Below, piece after piece: positions 53,708 through 63,166 of a stretch of 64,000 nucleotides of DNA. A program made the position numbers and the translations under genes. Positions within the stretch are counted from its first letter, which is position 1. Each line of letters begins with the position of its first letter. The notes under the pieces are model-generated. The model was not told where the DNA came from and made no database searches. It worked only from the letters and a program-made list of their open reading frames with translations. Source of the DNA: Paraburkholderia gardini (GTDB lineage Bacteria; Pseudomonadota; Gammaproteobacteria; Burkholderiales; Burkholderiaceae); NCBI RefSeq assembly GCF_907164575.1, contig NZ_CAJQYY010000027.1:1-64000 (forward strand), given 5' to 3'.

Positions 53708-53839
53708 ATCCTGAAGTGAGGGTGTGGTGTGGGGTTGAGATGTACACGGGCGATGCGGTGACCCGCGCCGCGGGTGCGCCGCCGCTGTGTACGAAGGAAA
53801 TCACGCGCGAAGCCCGCGCGTGATCGATGAGATGCGCTA

Positions 53840-54403
53840 TTAACCGCGCGCGACTTCCGCGTTCTTCGCGGGTTTGCCTTCGGGTGACGCGCTTTTCGCT
53901 GCGTTTTCTGCCTGGCAGGCAGCGCACAGGCCTTTCAGTTCGATTTCATCGCTGGCGAGACTATAGCCTGCGTCTTCGATCTGCGCGACGAGCGCCTGAC
54001 GCAGCTTCGGCTGATGCAGCTCGGTGACGTTGCCACACTGCTGGCAGACGACCAGAATGCCATGCTGACATTGCGTCAGATCATGGCACACCGTGAACGC
54101 GTTGATCGATTCGATCCGGTGGACCAGCCCGGCGGACAGCAGAAAATCCAGTGCGCGATACACCGTGGGCGGTGCGGAGCCGGGGTGAATCTGACGCATG
54201 TCGTCGAGCAGCGAGTACGCCTTCGTTGCCCGGCCCGAGGCAAGCAGCAGTTCCAGCACCTTGCGGCGGATTGGCGTCAATTTCTCGCCGCGTTCGCGAC
54301 AATATTCTTCTGCCAGCGCGAGCGCAGCCTCCGACGACCCCGTGCCGGCGGGCCCATGGTCGTCGTCGTGGTGGTGTGCGGTCGTAGGGGAAGCGTTCTT
54401 CAT
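53840..54403 (-). CDS. zur: Fur-family regulator, probably Zur
   Basis: 187-residue metal-sensing repressor. The N-terminus has a His/Asp-rich run (AHHHDDDHG), then the Fur winged helix (LTPIRRKVLELLLASGRATKAY, PPTVYRALDFLLSAGLVHRIE) and two CxxC structural zinc sites (VCQQCGN and LCAACQA). The CQHGILVVC segment holds a further ligand set. Pattern and length fit Zur better than Fur, which usually has an HHDH-type segment, so zinc sensing is favoured. Confidence 0.85.
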   Translation of the reverse strand: MKNASPTTAHHHDDDHGPAGTGSSEAALALAEEYCRERGEKLTPIRRKVLELLLASGRATKAYSLLDDMRQIHPGSAPPTVYRALDFLLSAGLVHRIESINAFTVCHDLTQCQHGILVVCQQCGNVTELHQPKLRQALVAQIEDAGYSLASDEIELKGLCAACQAENAAKSASPEGKPAKNAEVARG

Positions 54404-54511
54404 GCATCGATTATACGGGGCATCGCGAACTTCGATCGAACGCCCCGTCGAGGCTCCATCAGCGCTCTGTTTTCCATCGGTCAGGCAGCCGGGGCGGGCC
54501 GCCCCGGCCAG

Positions 54512-55141
54512 TCATGTCAGCGGCAGATCGACGTACTTCCGGAATCCGGGACGGTTTTCGAGCCGCGCATACCAGCGCTCCAGATTCGGCATCGAGCCGC
54601 GTTCGACGCCTTCCAGACCGAACCAGCGTTTCGCATACGCGCCGAGCACGATATCGGCGAGCGTGAAGTTGTCGGTTTCCAGGAAGAAGCGGCCCACCAG
54701 GTGCGTGTCGAGCTGCTTCCACAGTACGCCGACGGCCTGCACATCCCGTTCGAGCGCGGCGAGGTCGCGTGCGGCGGCCGGCGTGCGCACGATCGACCAG
54801 AACACCGGGCGCTCCGCCGGCTGCAGGGTGCTCAGCGCCCAGTCGAGCCAGCGGTCGATGCGCGCGCGGATTTTCGGGTCGGCGGGATAGAGAAAGCCCG
54901 ACGGCGGTCCGTACTGCATCACCAGATAGCGCAGGATCGAGTTCGACTCCCACAGCACGTAATCGCCATCGACGAGCGTCGGGACCTTGCCGGTCGGATT
55001 CATCGACAGATAGTCCGGCGCGTCGTTGCGGCCGAACTGCATGCCGGCATCGATGCGCTCGTAGGGCAGCGACAGCTCATCGCAACACCACAGGACTTTC
55101 TGGACGTTCACGGAATTGGCGCGTCCCCAGATCGTGATCAT
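54512..55141 (-). CDS. Glutathione S-transferase family protein
   Basis: 209 residues with a thioredoxin-like N-terminal domain (ITIWGRANSVNVQKVLWCCDEL, MNPTGKVPTLVDGDYVLWESNSILRYL) holding the glutathione site and a helical C-terminal domain. AGGAG lies 9 bases before the start at 55141. A GC hairpin (CGCCGCG / CGCGGCG, 55167-55186) followed by a T-rich stretch sits in its leader just upstream of the ribosome-binding site. Confidence 0.92.
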   Translation of the reverse strand: MITIWGRANSVNVQKVLWCCDELSLPYERIDAGMQFGRNDAPDYLSMNPTGKVPTLVDGDYVLWESNSILRYLVMQYGPPSGFLYPADPKIRARIDRWLDWALSTLQPAERPVFWSIVRTPAAARDLAALERDVQAVGVLWKQLDTHLVGRFFLETDNFTLADIVLGAYAKRWFGLEGVERGSMPNLERWYARLENRPGFRKYVDLPLT

Positions 55142-55281
55142 TCGGCGGTTCTCCTGAAAAGCAAAGCGCCGCGCATGGCCGCGGCGTCGAACCCTGAACG
55201 ATACACGATGAAGGCGGTTTTTACCGGCCACAGCCACATCGCTGCGTACAATATACCCACTTCAAAGTGACGAGGCATCGC

Positions 55282-56967
55282 ATGGCCCGCATAGTCCCCG
55301 ACAACTGGAAAAATCTCGCCGCCACCGGCGCCGCCTCGCGCGAGCGCGAAACGCTCGCGTTGCTCGAACATGCTTTGTCCGACGATTACACCGTGTATCA
55401 CGGCGTGCACTGGACGCGTCTGAACCAGGGCTTTTCGGTGTTCGGCGAAGCGGATTTCGTGATCGTCAGCCCGTCGGGCCGCGTGATGATCGTCGAGCAG
55501 AAAACCGGCTTTCTGCGCGAGACGCCCAAGGGACTCGTGAAAGTTCACATGCAGACCGAGCGCAACGTCGCGATCGCGCTGGCGCGCACCGTCGAAGGCA
55601 TGCACCGCCGTTTCACCGCGGCGCTCGGCGCGAACTCGTTTTTCATCGAGGAACTGCTGTATTGCCCCGACCACGTCGTGAAGGACGCCGCGATTGCCGG
55701 CGTGAACCCGGCCCGCATCGTCGACGCAACGCGCAAGGAGCGCCTTGCCGCGATCATCCGCGAGGCGCTTCCCGCGGATGAGCCGCGTCTCGCGTGCGCG
55801 GCGAAGATCCACCACTTTCTCGCCGACGAACTAGCGCTGACGCCCGACGCGAGCGCGCTCGTCGGCCAGGCGGGCACGCTTGTCACGCGTCTCGCGGGCG
55901 GACTCGCGACGTGGGCCCGGCGGCTCGAATTCACGCCGTTCCGTCTACGCGTGACGGGCACGGCGGGTTCCGGCAAGACGCAGCTCGCGGTGCAGGTGAT
56001 GAAAGACGCGATCGCCGAAGGCAGACGCACGTTGTATGTGTGCTTCAACCGGCCGCTCGCGGATCACATCGCGCGCGTGGCACCGCCCGGGGCGAAAGTT
56101 GCGAACTACCATCAGCTCTGCGACTGGATCGCGCGCGACGCGGGCCGCGCGCCGGACTTCGATGCGCCGAACGTGTTCGAACAGCTCGAAGCCACGTTCG
56201 CGCAATCGCCGGTCGACGCGCGCTGGCAGTTCGACGTGCTGATCGTCGATGAAGGGCAGGATTTCCAGCAGCCGTGGGTCGCGGCGCTCGAACGTCTGTT
56301 GCGCCCGGGTGCCGCCTGGTGGTGGCTCGAGGATCCGCTGCAAAACCTGTATATGCGCGCGTCTGTCGAGTTGCCCGGCTGGACGACGCTGACGGAAACC
56401 ACGAACTACCGCAGCCCGCGCGATATCCTCGATTACGTGCGCGAACTCGTCGGTGCGACGACGCCGCTCGCGGCTGGACTGACGGCGGGCAGTCCATTCG
56501 ACGGCTCGGACATTTCGTTTTCCACCTACGACGAAGCCAACGCAACCGAAGGCAGCATCGACGCGACCAAACGCGCGATCACGCATGCGCTCGGGCTCGG
56601 CTTTCGCAGGCAGGACATCGCGGTGCTGTCGTTTCGCGGGCGTGAAGGCTCGGCGATGACGTCGCTCGATCAGCTCGGCCCGCACCGTCTGCGCAGTTTC
56701 ACGGGCCGATACGACCTGTTCGGCAATCCGGAGTATCGCGAGGGCGACGTGCTGCTGGAGTCGATCTATCGTTTCAAGGGACAATCCGCGCCGTGCGTGA
56801 TTCTCACCGAAGTCGATTTCGAGCAGTTCGACGAACGCATCGCGCGCAAGCTGTTCGTCGGCGCGACGCGCGCGACGATGAAGCTGATGGTCGTCGCGAC
56901 AGGGCGCGCGGCGCGGCATCTGCGTGCGTCGCAGGCCGACTGGGCGTTGACGGCCGACGAACGTTGA
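55282..56967 (+). CDS. NERD-domain nuclease fused to superfamily 1 helicase
   Basis: 561 residues. An N-terminal NERD domain (about 15-120) has a nuclease-like pattern: Asp in EADFVIV and VEQK in MIVEQKTG. A UvrD-like SF1 helicase follows: Walker A GTAGSGKTQLA (about 229-239), Walker B VDEGQDF, a TETTNYRS motif, and C-terminal YRFKGQSAPCVILTEVDF and FVGATRATMKL (motif VI). The start at 55282 has GAGG 6 bases upstream; a GTG at 55267 is possible. It could act in DNA repair, plasmid or phage defence. It is divergent from a GST gene. Confidence 0.87.
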   Translation: MARIVPDNWKNLAATGAASRERETLALLEHALSDDYTVYHGVHWTRLNQGFSVFGEADFVIVSPSGRVMIVEQKTGFLRETPKGLVKVHMQTERNVAIALARTVEGMHRRFTAALGANSFFIEELLYCPDHVVKDAAIAGVNPARIVDATRKERLAAIIREALPADEPRLACAAKIHHFLADELALTPDASALVGQAGTLVTRLAGGLATWARRLEFTPFRLRVTGTAGSGKTQLAVQVMKDAIAEGRRTLYVCFNRPLADHIARVAPPGAKVANYHQLCDWIARDAGRAPDFDAPNVFEQLEATFAQSPVDARWQFDVLIVDEGQDFQQPWVAALERLLRPGAAWWWLEDPLQNLYMRASVELPGWTTLTETTNYRSPRDILDYVRELVGATTPLAAGLTAGSPFDGSDISFSTYDEANATEGSIDATKRAITHALGLGFRRQDIAVLSFRGREGSAMTSLDQLGPHRLRSFTGRYDLFGNPEYREGDVLLESIYRFKGQSAPCVILTEVDFEQFDERIARKLFVGATRATMKLMVVATGRAARHLRASQADWALTADER

Positions 56968-57010
56968 CGTATACGGCTGGAACCATAAAAAGACAAAAGG
57001 ACCGTTGAAC

Positions 57011-57505
57011 ATGCGTTACCCGAAAGCCCTGTTGTGGGCCTTCCTTGCACTGGCTGTCGTTGCGGACACCGCATGGGCCGCGCCGTTGACGCTCGACGTC
57101 AAGGGCGCGATTACACAGACGAACGATGCCGCGCACACCGTCTTTCATTTCTCGGAAGCACAACTGCTGGCGCTGCCGGCGCGCTCCATCACGACTTCCA
57201 CCGCATGGACGCCGAAATCCACGTTCACCGGCCCGTCGCTGTCGGACGTTCTCGCGACGGTCGGCGCGCACGGCACGATGCTGGAAATCCACACGCTGGA
57301 TGATTACATCTGCACGGTTCCCGTGGCGGACGCAGCCAGATATGGCGTGATCGTCGCGTACAGCATGAACGGCAAACGTCTGAAGGTCAGCGATTTCGGT
57401 CCGCTGTTCCTCATCTATCCGCGCGATGCGTTTCCGGCAGAGCTCGAAGGCGCGGGCGGCGACGCGAAATTCGCATGGCAGATCAAGTCGATCGTCGTCA
57501 AATGA
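57011..57505 (+). CDS. SUOX-fold periplasmic protein lacking the Mo-ligand cysteine
   Basis: 164-residue exported protein: signal peptide ending AWA-AP, then an oxidoreductase molybdopterin-binding-like fold (FTGPSLSDVLATVGAHG, IHTLDDYICTVPVAD, SDFGPLFLIYPRDAFP). In true enzymes of this fold a Cys shortly before the FTG segment binds molybdenum; here that position is in a Thr/Ser run (ITTSTAWTPKSTFTG). It therefore probably binds a ligand without catalysis. Its stop overlaps the start of the hybrid kinase gene by 4 bases (ATGA), suggesting it is that kinase's sensory partner. Confidence 0.78.
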   Translation: MRYPKALLWAFLALAVVADTAWAAPLTLDVKGAITQTNDAAHTVFHFSEAQLLALPARSITTSTAWTPKSTFTGPSLSDVLATVGAHGTMLEIHTLDDYICTVPVADAARYGVIVAYSMNGKRLKVSDFGPLFLIYPRDAFPAELEGAGGDAKFAWQIKSIVVK

Positions 57506-59328
57506 AAACGCCGCCGCCGGATGACCTGTCCGTGCCCGGGCGTTCGTTGCGCCATTTCCTGTTCGTCTTGATCTGGCTGACCGCGCTCGCGCCGCCGATC
57601 GCGGCGGTCGGCTATTTTCTCGGTGTCAACCTGCTCGATCCGCGCATCACGCTTCAGACAACCGGCACGTATGACGGTTTCTACTGGGACGCCGCGCAAC
57701 TGCAGATCGCGTATTCGCGCTTCCAGACACAACTGCTGCTTTACCAGCGCGGCGCGGACCCCGATTACGCGGCACTCCAGCTGAGCTATCAGGTGCTGCA
57801 GTCGAAGCTGCACGTGATGGCCGGCTCCACGCGCATGCTCGCGTCGCGGCCCGCGCTCGCCGCGCGCCAGAAGAACGAGATCCAGCAAATCACGGCGCTG
57901 CTCGATCTGCTCGATCCGGATATCGAGGCGCTGGAACATGATCCGGGCCGCGCCGACCCGATCGTGAGCACCCTGCGCGCGCACTGGGAGGAGGTCAACG
58001 ATCTTGCGCTCAGTCGCCGTGACGCGGACGTCTACGACCGCGAGGCGATGAATCACGATTTCCTCGCCAAACGGCGCCTGCTGTTTGCCACGGGGATGGT
58101 GCTACTGCTGCTTTCGGCGGCGGCGACAGTGCTGCTCGTGCTGAACGGTTATCGTCGCACGCGGCTGATCCGTCAGCAGCACGCCGCGCTGGCCGCGGAA
58201 CATCAGGCGAGTCGCGCCGCACGCGAATCGAGTCTCGCGAAAGACACGTTTCTCGGCATGATCAGCCATGAGTTGCGCACGCCGCTGCATGCGATCGTGT
58301 CGTCGATCGAGCTGCTCGGTTTCAATTTTCATTCGGAGGCCGATCGCAAGGTGATCCGCCGGCTCGAAACCGCCGCGCGCCAACTCGAAGCGCAGATGAA
58401 GGATCTGACCGACTACGCGCGCCTCGGCGCGGGCAAGCTCGAATTGCGGCACGAGCAGTTCGATCCGCGCGAGCTGATCAGTTCGATCGCCGACCAGAAC
58501 GCCCCCGCGGCGAGCGCGAAAGGTCTCACGCTCGAAAGCGATGCGGGCGGCCATATCGGGCTCGTCGAGTCGGACCCGCATCGCATCCGGCAGATCGTGA
58601 ACAACCTCGTGGCCAACGCGATCCGCTATACGGAGACGGGCGGTGTGCGCCTGCAGCTCGTGCAGGGGCCGACACTGCTGTCGATCTTCGTCAGCGATAC
58701 CGGGCCTGGTGTGCCCGCTGACCAGATTCCGCGGATCTTCAGGGAATTCACGCAGCTCGATGCTTCGCGCGCGCGACGTTTCGAAGGCGCGGGCATGGGG
58801 CTGTCGATCGTGAAGGGGCTCGTCGACCTGTTTGGCGGCAACATTCAGGTCGAGAGCCGCGTCGGTGAGGGCACGACGTTTCGCGTGGCGATTCCGGTCG
58901 TTTCCGTTGGGCCCGCCGCTGCGGCCAATACCGAAGTCAGCGCACCCGCCAGCGGCGCGCCGGCCTGCGTGCTGATCGTCGACGACAACCCGTTCGTGCG
59001 CGATTCGCTGAGCGAAATGGTCGTGCACATGCAGTGCGAAGCGGCCTCCCGCGCGACCGTCGACACCGCGCTGATCTGGCTCGACACGCACCGCTGCGAC
59101 GTGATCCTGCTCGATCTGTCGATGCCGGGCAAGGATGGATATGCGTTCGTCGAAGCGTTCGCCGCGCGCGATGTGCCCGCGGGTCACGCACCGGTGATCG
59201 CGGTCAGCGCCGACGTGCCGCCCGCCGATGCGCGCGGGCCGTTCTTCGACTGCCTGTCGAAGCCCGTGCACTTCGAGGAGTTGCGCGCCGCGGTGCAGCG
59301 CGCGCTGGCGATGCGTCACACGGTGTGA
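57502..59328 (+). CDS. Hybrid sensor histidine kinase with C-terminal receiver
   Basis: 608 residues: one N-terminal helix (about 18-42), a periplasmic helical sensor region (45-195), a second helix (193-218), HisKA with His256 (FLGMISHELRTPLHAI), an ATPase domain (NNLVANAIRYTETGG, DTGPGV, GMGLSIV) and a receiver with IVDDNPF, Asp in ILLDLSMPGKDG and Lys in CLSKPV. The translationally coupled SUOX-fold protein may gate the periplasmic domain. Its likely downstream partner is the BetR-receiver protein encoded convergently 43 bases away. Confidence 0.93.
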   Translation: MKTPPPDDLSVPGRSLRHFLFVLIWLTALAPPIAAVGYFLGVNLLDPRITLQTTGTYDGFYWDAAQLQIAYSRFQTQLLLYQRGADPDYAALQLSYQVLQSKLHVMAGSTRMLASRPALAARQKNEIQQITALLDLLDPDIEALEHDPGRADPIVSTLRAHWEEVNDLALSRRDADVYDREAMNHDFLAKRRLLFATGMVLLLLSAAATVLLVLNGYRRTRLIRQQHAALAAEHQASRAARESSLAKDTFLGMISHELRTPLHAIVSSIELLGFNFHSEADRKVIRRLETAARQLEAQMKDLTDYARLGAGKLELRHEQFDPRELISSIADQNAPAASAKGLTLESDAGGHIGLVESDPHRIRQIVNNLVANAIRYTETGGVRLQLVQGPTLLSIFVSDTGPGVPADQIPRIFREFTQLDASRARRFEGAGMGLSIVKGLVDLFGGNIQVESRVGEGTTFRVAIPVVSVGPAAAANTEVSAPASGAPACVLIVDDNPFVRDSLSEMVVHMQCEAASRATVDTALIWLDTHRCDVILLDLSMPGKDGYAFVEAFAARDVPAGHAPVIAVSADVPPADARGPFFDCLSKPVHFEELRAAVQRALAMRHTV

Positions 59329-59371
59329 AGCACGGCGTGACGCGCACGGGCCATGCACCGTGCCTGCCGGC

Positions 59372-60226
59372 CTAGATGCGGTTCAGGCGTTTCGACAGAT
59401 CGGCGACGAGAATCGCCATGCGCGCCGGCTTTTCGTAACAGGCCACGTCGAAGTTGCGGATCACGTCGCTGATTTCCGATTCGCTGGCCTTGCCCGTCAG
59501 CAGTTCGCCCGTCAGCACGAAGATCGGCGCATCCGGGTTTTCCGACGCACGCACCGCGCGGATCGCCGCAGCGGACGTCTGCGTGCCGAACAGCCAGTCG
59601 ATCACGACACCGTCGAACACCTGGGTCTGCAATGCTTCCGCGAACGCGCTCAGGCCGTAAAACGCCGCCGCGCAGAAGCCGCTGTGCTCCAGATAGTCGC
59701 GCAGGTTGTCGGCGGAAGCCTGATCGTCGTCGACGACCGCGATCAGCGGTTTGTCCGTTTCCGCGCGCCGCGGGTAGATCTCGATCTTGTGGACCTCGAA
59801 GGCGTTCTGATAGAGCGCACCGTCGTGCCGCATGACGCGCCATTGTCCGAGCTTCGAAAACGCGATGAACTCCGGGCGGCTGCCCGGTTCGAGCGCGGCG
59901 CCGACCCACGCGGTACACGCGAGATCGATCGCGCCGATCGAGAACACCGCTTCCCGGGCGATCGCGCCGACCATGCCCGGATCGAGCGACTGCGCGCCGA
60001 ACAGCTGCGCGGCCGGCTCGCCGAAGGCCTCGGCGACTTTCTTGATCTGCGAGAGCGTCCATGGGCTGTTGCCGCGCAGCTTGCGGTGCCCCTGCGAAAA
60101 ACTCAGATCGAGGATGCGACACAGTTCGGTTGTCTGCTGGCGCTTGCCAATGCCGTGCCGGCTCATCAGCTCGCGCACGCGTTCGGCGACGGCGATCGAG
60201 TCGGGAGAGGTTGCTTCGTTGGCCAT
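59372..60226 (-). CDS. BetR-domain protein fused to a receiver domain
   Basis: 284 residues. The N-terminal BetR-type helix-turn-helix (residues about 14-75: VAERVRELMSRHGIGKRQQTTELCRIL, QGHRKLRG) is followed by a roughly 70-residue middle part and a receiver domain (about 160-280) with AVVDDDQAS, phospho-acceptor Asp in VVIDWLFG and Lys in CYEKPAR. The receiver is C-terminal and the DNA-binding part N-terminal, the reverse of most response regulators. It faces the hybrid kinase gene. Confidence 0.87.
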   Translation of the reverse strand: MANEATSPDSIAVAERVRELMSRHGIGKRQQTTELCRILDLSFSQGHRKLRGNSPWTLSQIKKVAEAFGEPAAQLFGAQSLDPGMVGAIAREAVFSIGAIDLACTAWVGAALEPGSRPEFIAFSKLGQWRVMRHDGALYQNAFEVHKIEIYPRRAETDKPLIAVVDDDQASADNLRDYLEHSGFCAAAFYGLSAFAEALQTQVFDGVVIDWLFGTQTSAAAIRAVRASENPDAPIFVLTGELLTGKASESEISDVIRNFDVACYEKPARMAILVADLSKRLNRI

Positions 60227-60704
60227 ACTGCGTGCGTGTCCGTCGATGTGAGTTGTCGTAACTGGAGATGAACGCTACAGGCGCCAGACAGTCCGGCGGG
60301 ATTACGGTGCGGATACCGCGTGGACGTACGGCGTGGCCGGGGACTGTCAGGTTCGCCCACCTGACTGCCTGGGTGCGCCTCGACCGTCACGCGCGGCCGG
60401 CCTGAGGGTATCCGCTATCCTCGGACACCGCGTAAAACGAGGCGTTCCGGTAATTCGCACGCCCTTGCCGAACCTTGCCACCGGTCCGGTCAAGGGCGCT
60501 ATTTTACCGATGAAAGTATCTAAGCCGCATAAATGTAATGTGTCAGGCGGCACTTTTCGTGGTCGCCGGGATGCGCCGGCGGCTCGCTTGCACTGGAAGA
60601 ACCAGGCGAGTCGCGCAGGCCATGCCGGTACGCGTTCAGGGTTGCCGCCGGGCGGCGCGCCTGCGAAGATGCCGCCGCATGCCCTTTTTTCCCCGATCCA
60701 TACG
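60227..60704. other. Intergenic region with possible regulatory hairpin
   Basis: 478 bases with no supported gene. GCCCTTG (60461-60467) and CAAGGGC (60491-60497) pair around a 23-base loop and are followed by TATTTT, resembling a terminator or leader structure for the FAD oxidoreductase transcript. Confidence 0.35.
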
Positions 60705-62045
60705 ATGACGACGACCTATCCGCTGCACGCGGGGCTGACCCGCGCCGATGAACCCTTTCCCGCCGAAGCCGATGTCGTGATTGCCGGCGCCGGCATCATG
60801 GGCTGCGCGGCGGCGTATTACCTTGCGCGGCGCGGCCTGAAGGCGATGGTGCTCGACAAATCCCGTATCGCCGGCCAGCAGTCGTCGCGTGCGTGGGGAT
60901 TCGTGCGCCAGCAGGGGCGTGAAGCCGCCGAAGTTCCGCTGATGATGGCTGGCATGCGTCTATGGGAACAGCTCGAACGTGAACTCGATTTCGACCTCGA
61001 ATGGCGGCAGGGCGGATGCATGTACGTCGCCAGCGATGAGAGCGACTGGGCGTCGTTCCAGCAATGGACCGACGTCGCGCGCCAGTACGGGCTCGATACG
61101 CGTGTGCTGAACCGCGCGCAGATCGACGAGCACGTACACGGCATGCAGGGCGCAGTGCTGGGCGGCCTCTACACGCCGACTGATGGCCAGGCTGAACCGC
61201 GACGCGTCGCGGCGGCGTTCGCCGCGCGCGCGATCGAAGACGGCGCGCGTTTTTTTGAAGGTTGCGGCGTGGTGGCGATCGAACGGGCGGCGGGCGCGAT
61301 CACGGGTGTCGGGACCGAACGCGGCACGATCCGCACGTCGCGGCTGATCTGCGCGGCAGGCGCGAGCAGCTGGCGGCTCCTGAAAACGCTCGGTCTGGAA
61401 CTGCCGCAGCAGGCGGTGCGCGGCACCTGCATGCGCACGAACGCGCTGCCGCAGGTGACGGCGTCGACGTTCTGGGGACATGGTCTCGGCATTCGTCAGC
61501 GGGCGAACGGCATGATCAATCTCGCCGACGACATGCAGGTCGACGTCGACATGACGTTCGGCCATCTGCGGGCGTTGAAGTGGTTTTTGCCGGAACTGTG
61601 GAAGCAGCGCGAAAAATTCAGCTTTCATCTGAACGGCGCGATGTTCCGCGATCTGCGCGAGCGTTTGCCCGGCGGCGTGCCGGACGCCGAACGCATGCTG
61701 CATCCGCGCGATCCGCAGCCGCAGCCCGAGCGCAGTCATGCGCCGCGTGCGCTGCGCAAGCTCAAGGCGCTGTTTCCCGCCTTGAAAGACGCACAGATCA
61801 CCGAGGCATGGGCCGGTCTCATCGACGTGCTGCCAGACGGCATTCCCGTCATCGATGCGCCTTCGGAAGTAAGCGGACTGATGATCGCAACGGGCTTCTG
61901 CGGCCACGGTTTCGCGATGGGGCCGATTGCCGGCAAATTGCTGGCGGAGTGGATCGACGAAGGCAGGCCGTCGCTCGATCTCGCGGAATTCCGCCTGCGG
62001 CGGTTCTTCGACGCGACGATGAAACGTCCGCGCAGCATGCTTTGA
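60705..62045 (+). CDS. FAD-dependent amino acid oxidoreductase (DadA/DAO family)
   Basis: 446-residue flavoprotein. The dinucleotide fold starts VVIAGAGIMGCAAAYYLARRG (about 24-44), with SRAWGFVRQQG after it and the C-terminal FAD contact DVLPDGIPVIDAPSEVSGLMIATGFCGHG. It oxidises an amine or D-amino acid by comparison with family members. No strong ribosome-binding site precedes the ATG at 60705; the frame is open for 124 codons upstream, but those read as non-coding. Confidence 0.85.
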   Translation: MTTTYPLHAGLTRADEPFPAEADVVIAGAGIMGCAAAYYLARRGLKAMVLDKSRIAGQQSSRAWGFVRQQGREAAEVPLMMAGMRLWEQLERELDFDLEWRQGGCMYVASDESDWASFQQWTDVARQYGLDTRVLNRAQIDEHVHGMQGAVLGGLYTPTDGQAEPRRVAAAFAARAIEDGARFFEGCGVVAIERAAGAITGVGTERGTIRTSRLICAAGASSWRLLKTLGLELPQQAVRGTCMRTNALPQVTASTFWGHGLGIRQRANGMINLADDMQVDVDMTFGHLRALKWFLPELWKQREKFSFHLNGAMFRDLRERLPGGVPDAERMLHPRDPQPQPERSHAPRALRKLKALFPALKDAQITEAWAGLIDVLPDGIPVIDAPSEVSGLMIATGFCGHGFAMGPIAGKLLAEWIDEGRPSLDLAEFRLRRFFDATMKRPRSML

Positions 62046-62162
62046 AGCGCTGCGCGCGCCGCCTGTTGCTTCACGCCCGCCTGTCTGTGATTCCGGGCGG
62101 CATCATCAAGGATGCGTGGCGACGGCTAATATCGGGTAAATCCGCTACTGAATACGGGAATC

Positions 62163-62819
62163 ATGCGAATGAATGAAAAGCCGCTAACGGCATTACGCCA
62201 TTCTGGTGTGCCGTATTACACGCAATGGGGCGATCCGGCGTGGGTGCGCGCGATCGTCGAGGACGCCGCCGATCCCTGCGACGACCCCGCCTGGCGCCGC
62301 GGCGGCTTTACCGAGCCGGAGCGCTACCGGTTCTGGGCGAAGCGGTTATGCGGGCTGACCTGCCTCGAATCGGCGCTGGACTTCTGGGGAATTGGGCACC
62401 CATGCCGGGCGGCATTGCTGGACGAGGCATTGCGTCACGGCGTGTACCGGATGCGCGACGATGGCGGCGTCGATGGCCTGATATATCGTCCGTTTGCGCA
62501 GTGGACCGCGCAGGCTTTCGGGCTGCACGTCGATGTGCTGCCGCGGATTGGCATCGAGGAGATCGCCACGCGCATCGATGCCGACACGCTGGCGATCGTC
62601 TCCGTCAGCCCGGAAATTCGCTACCCGGACCGGCATAACGAAACGCGCGGAGGGCATCTGATCCTCCTGCACGGACGGGACGAGCGTGGGGTGTGGTTTC
62701 ACAATCCGTCGGGCGTGGCGCCGTTTCAGGCGGACGTCTGGCTGCCGTTCGATACGGTGAACCGGTTCTACGCCGGGCGTGGCCTGACGCTCAGGCGCCC
62801 GGCCCGGGCCGGAGACTGA
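62163..62819 (+). CDS. C39-like cysteine-peptidase-fold protein
   Basis: 218 residues with a papain-like triad: Cys63 (RLCGLTC), His165 (RGGHLILLHG) and Asn181 (FHNPSG), similar to the Peptidase_C39_2 family. It has no signal peptide or transporter fusion. It starts 117 bases after the FAD oxidoreductase, on the same strand. ATGs at 62163 and 62169 are both possible. Substrate and role are unknown. Confidence 0.75.
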   Translation: MRMNEKPLTALRHSGVPYYTQWGDPAWVRAIVEDAADPCDDPAWRRGGFTEPERYRFWAKRLCGLTCLESALDFWGIGHPCRAALLDEALRHGVYRMRDDGGVDGLIYRPFAQWTAQAFGLHVDVLPRIGIEEIATRIDADTLAIVSVSPEIRYPDRHNETRGGHLILLHGRDERGVWFHNPSGVAPFQADVWLPFDTVNRFYAGRGLTLRRPARAGD

Positions 62820-62833
62820 ACCGGCAACGCCGC

Positions 62834-63022
62834 TCAACGCTGGCGGGCGATTTCCCGCGGTACGCGATGCGGGTTGCCGGACGAAAGCAGCACCTGATAC
62901 TGGCTGTGACGCATATACGAATGCCACATGTCCTGCGCGAAACTCACAAACGCCGCCTTGAACGACGAAGCGGCAGGGCGGGCAGCAGGCGTGGAACGGG
63001 AGGAAACGGACTGGGTCGACAT
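62834..63022 (-). CDS. Small hypothetical protein
   Basis: 62-residue protein, Ser/Ala-rich at the start, then AAFVSFAQDMWHSYMRHSQY and a basic end. Composition is more protein-like than shadow frames, but there is no clear ribosome-binding site and no recognised domain. It ends 14 bases past the convergent C39-like gene. Confidence 0.4.
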   Translation of the reverse strand: MSTQSVSSRSTPAARPAASSFKAAFVSFAQDMWHSYMRHSQYQVLLSSGNPHRVPREIARQR

Positions 63023-63166
63023 GATCGGGTAATTAATGGTTAACGAGTAGGGGTTAACCATTATACGTCGTCCATGCGCGCGACGCTGGCCGTCGCGTGC
63101 GTGGCCGGATCGGGTCTGGATCCTGCTGCTCCGGCAACAGCACGCCCGACGTGAACCGTGACCGGC

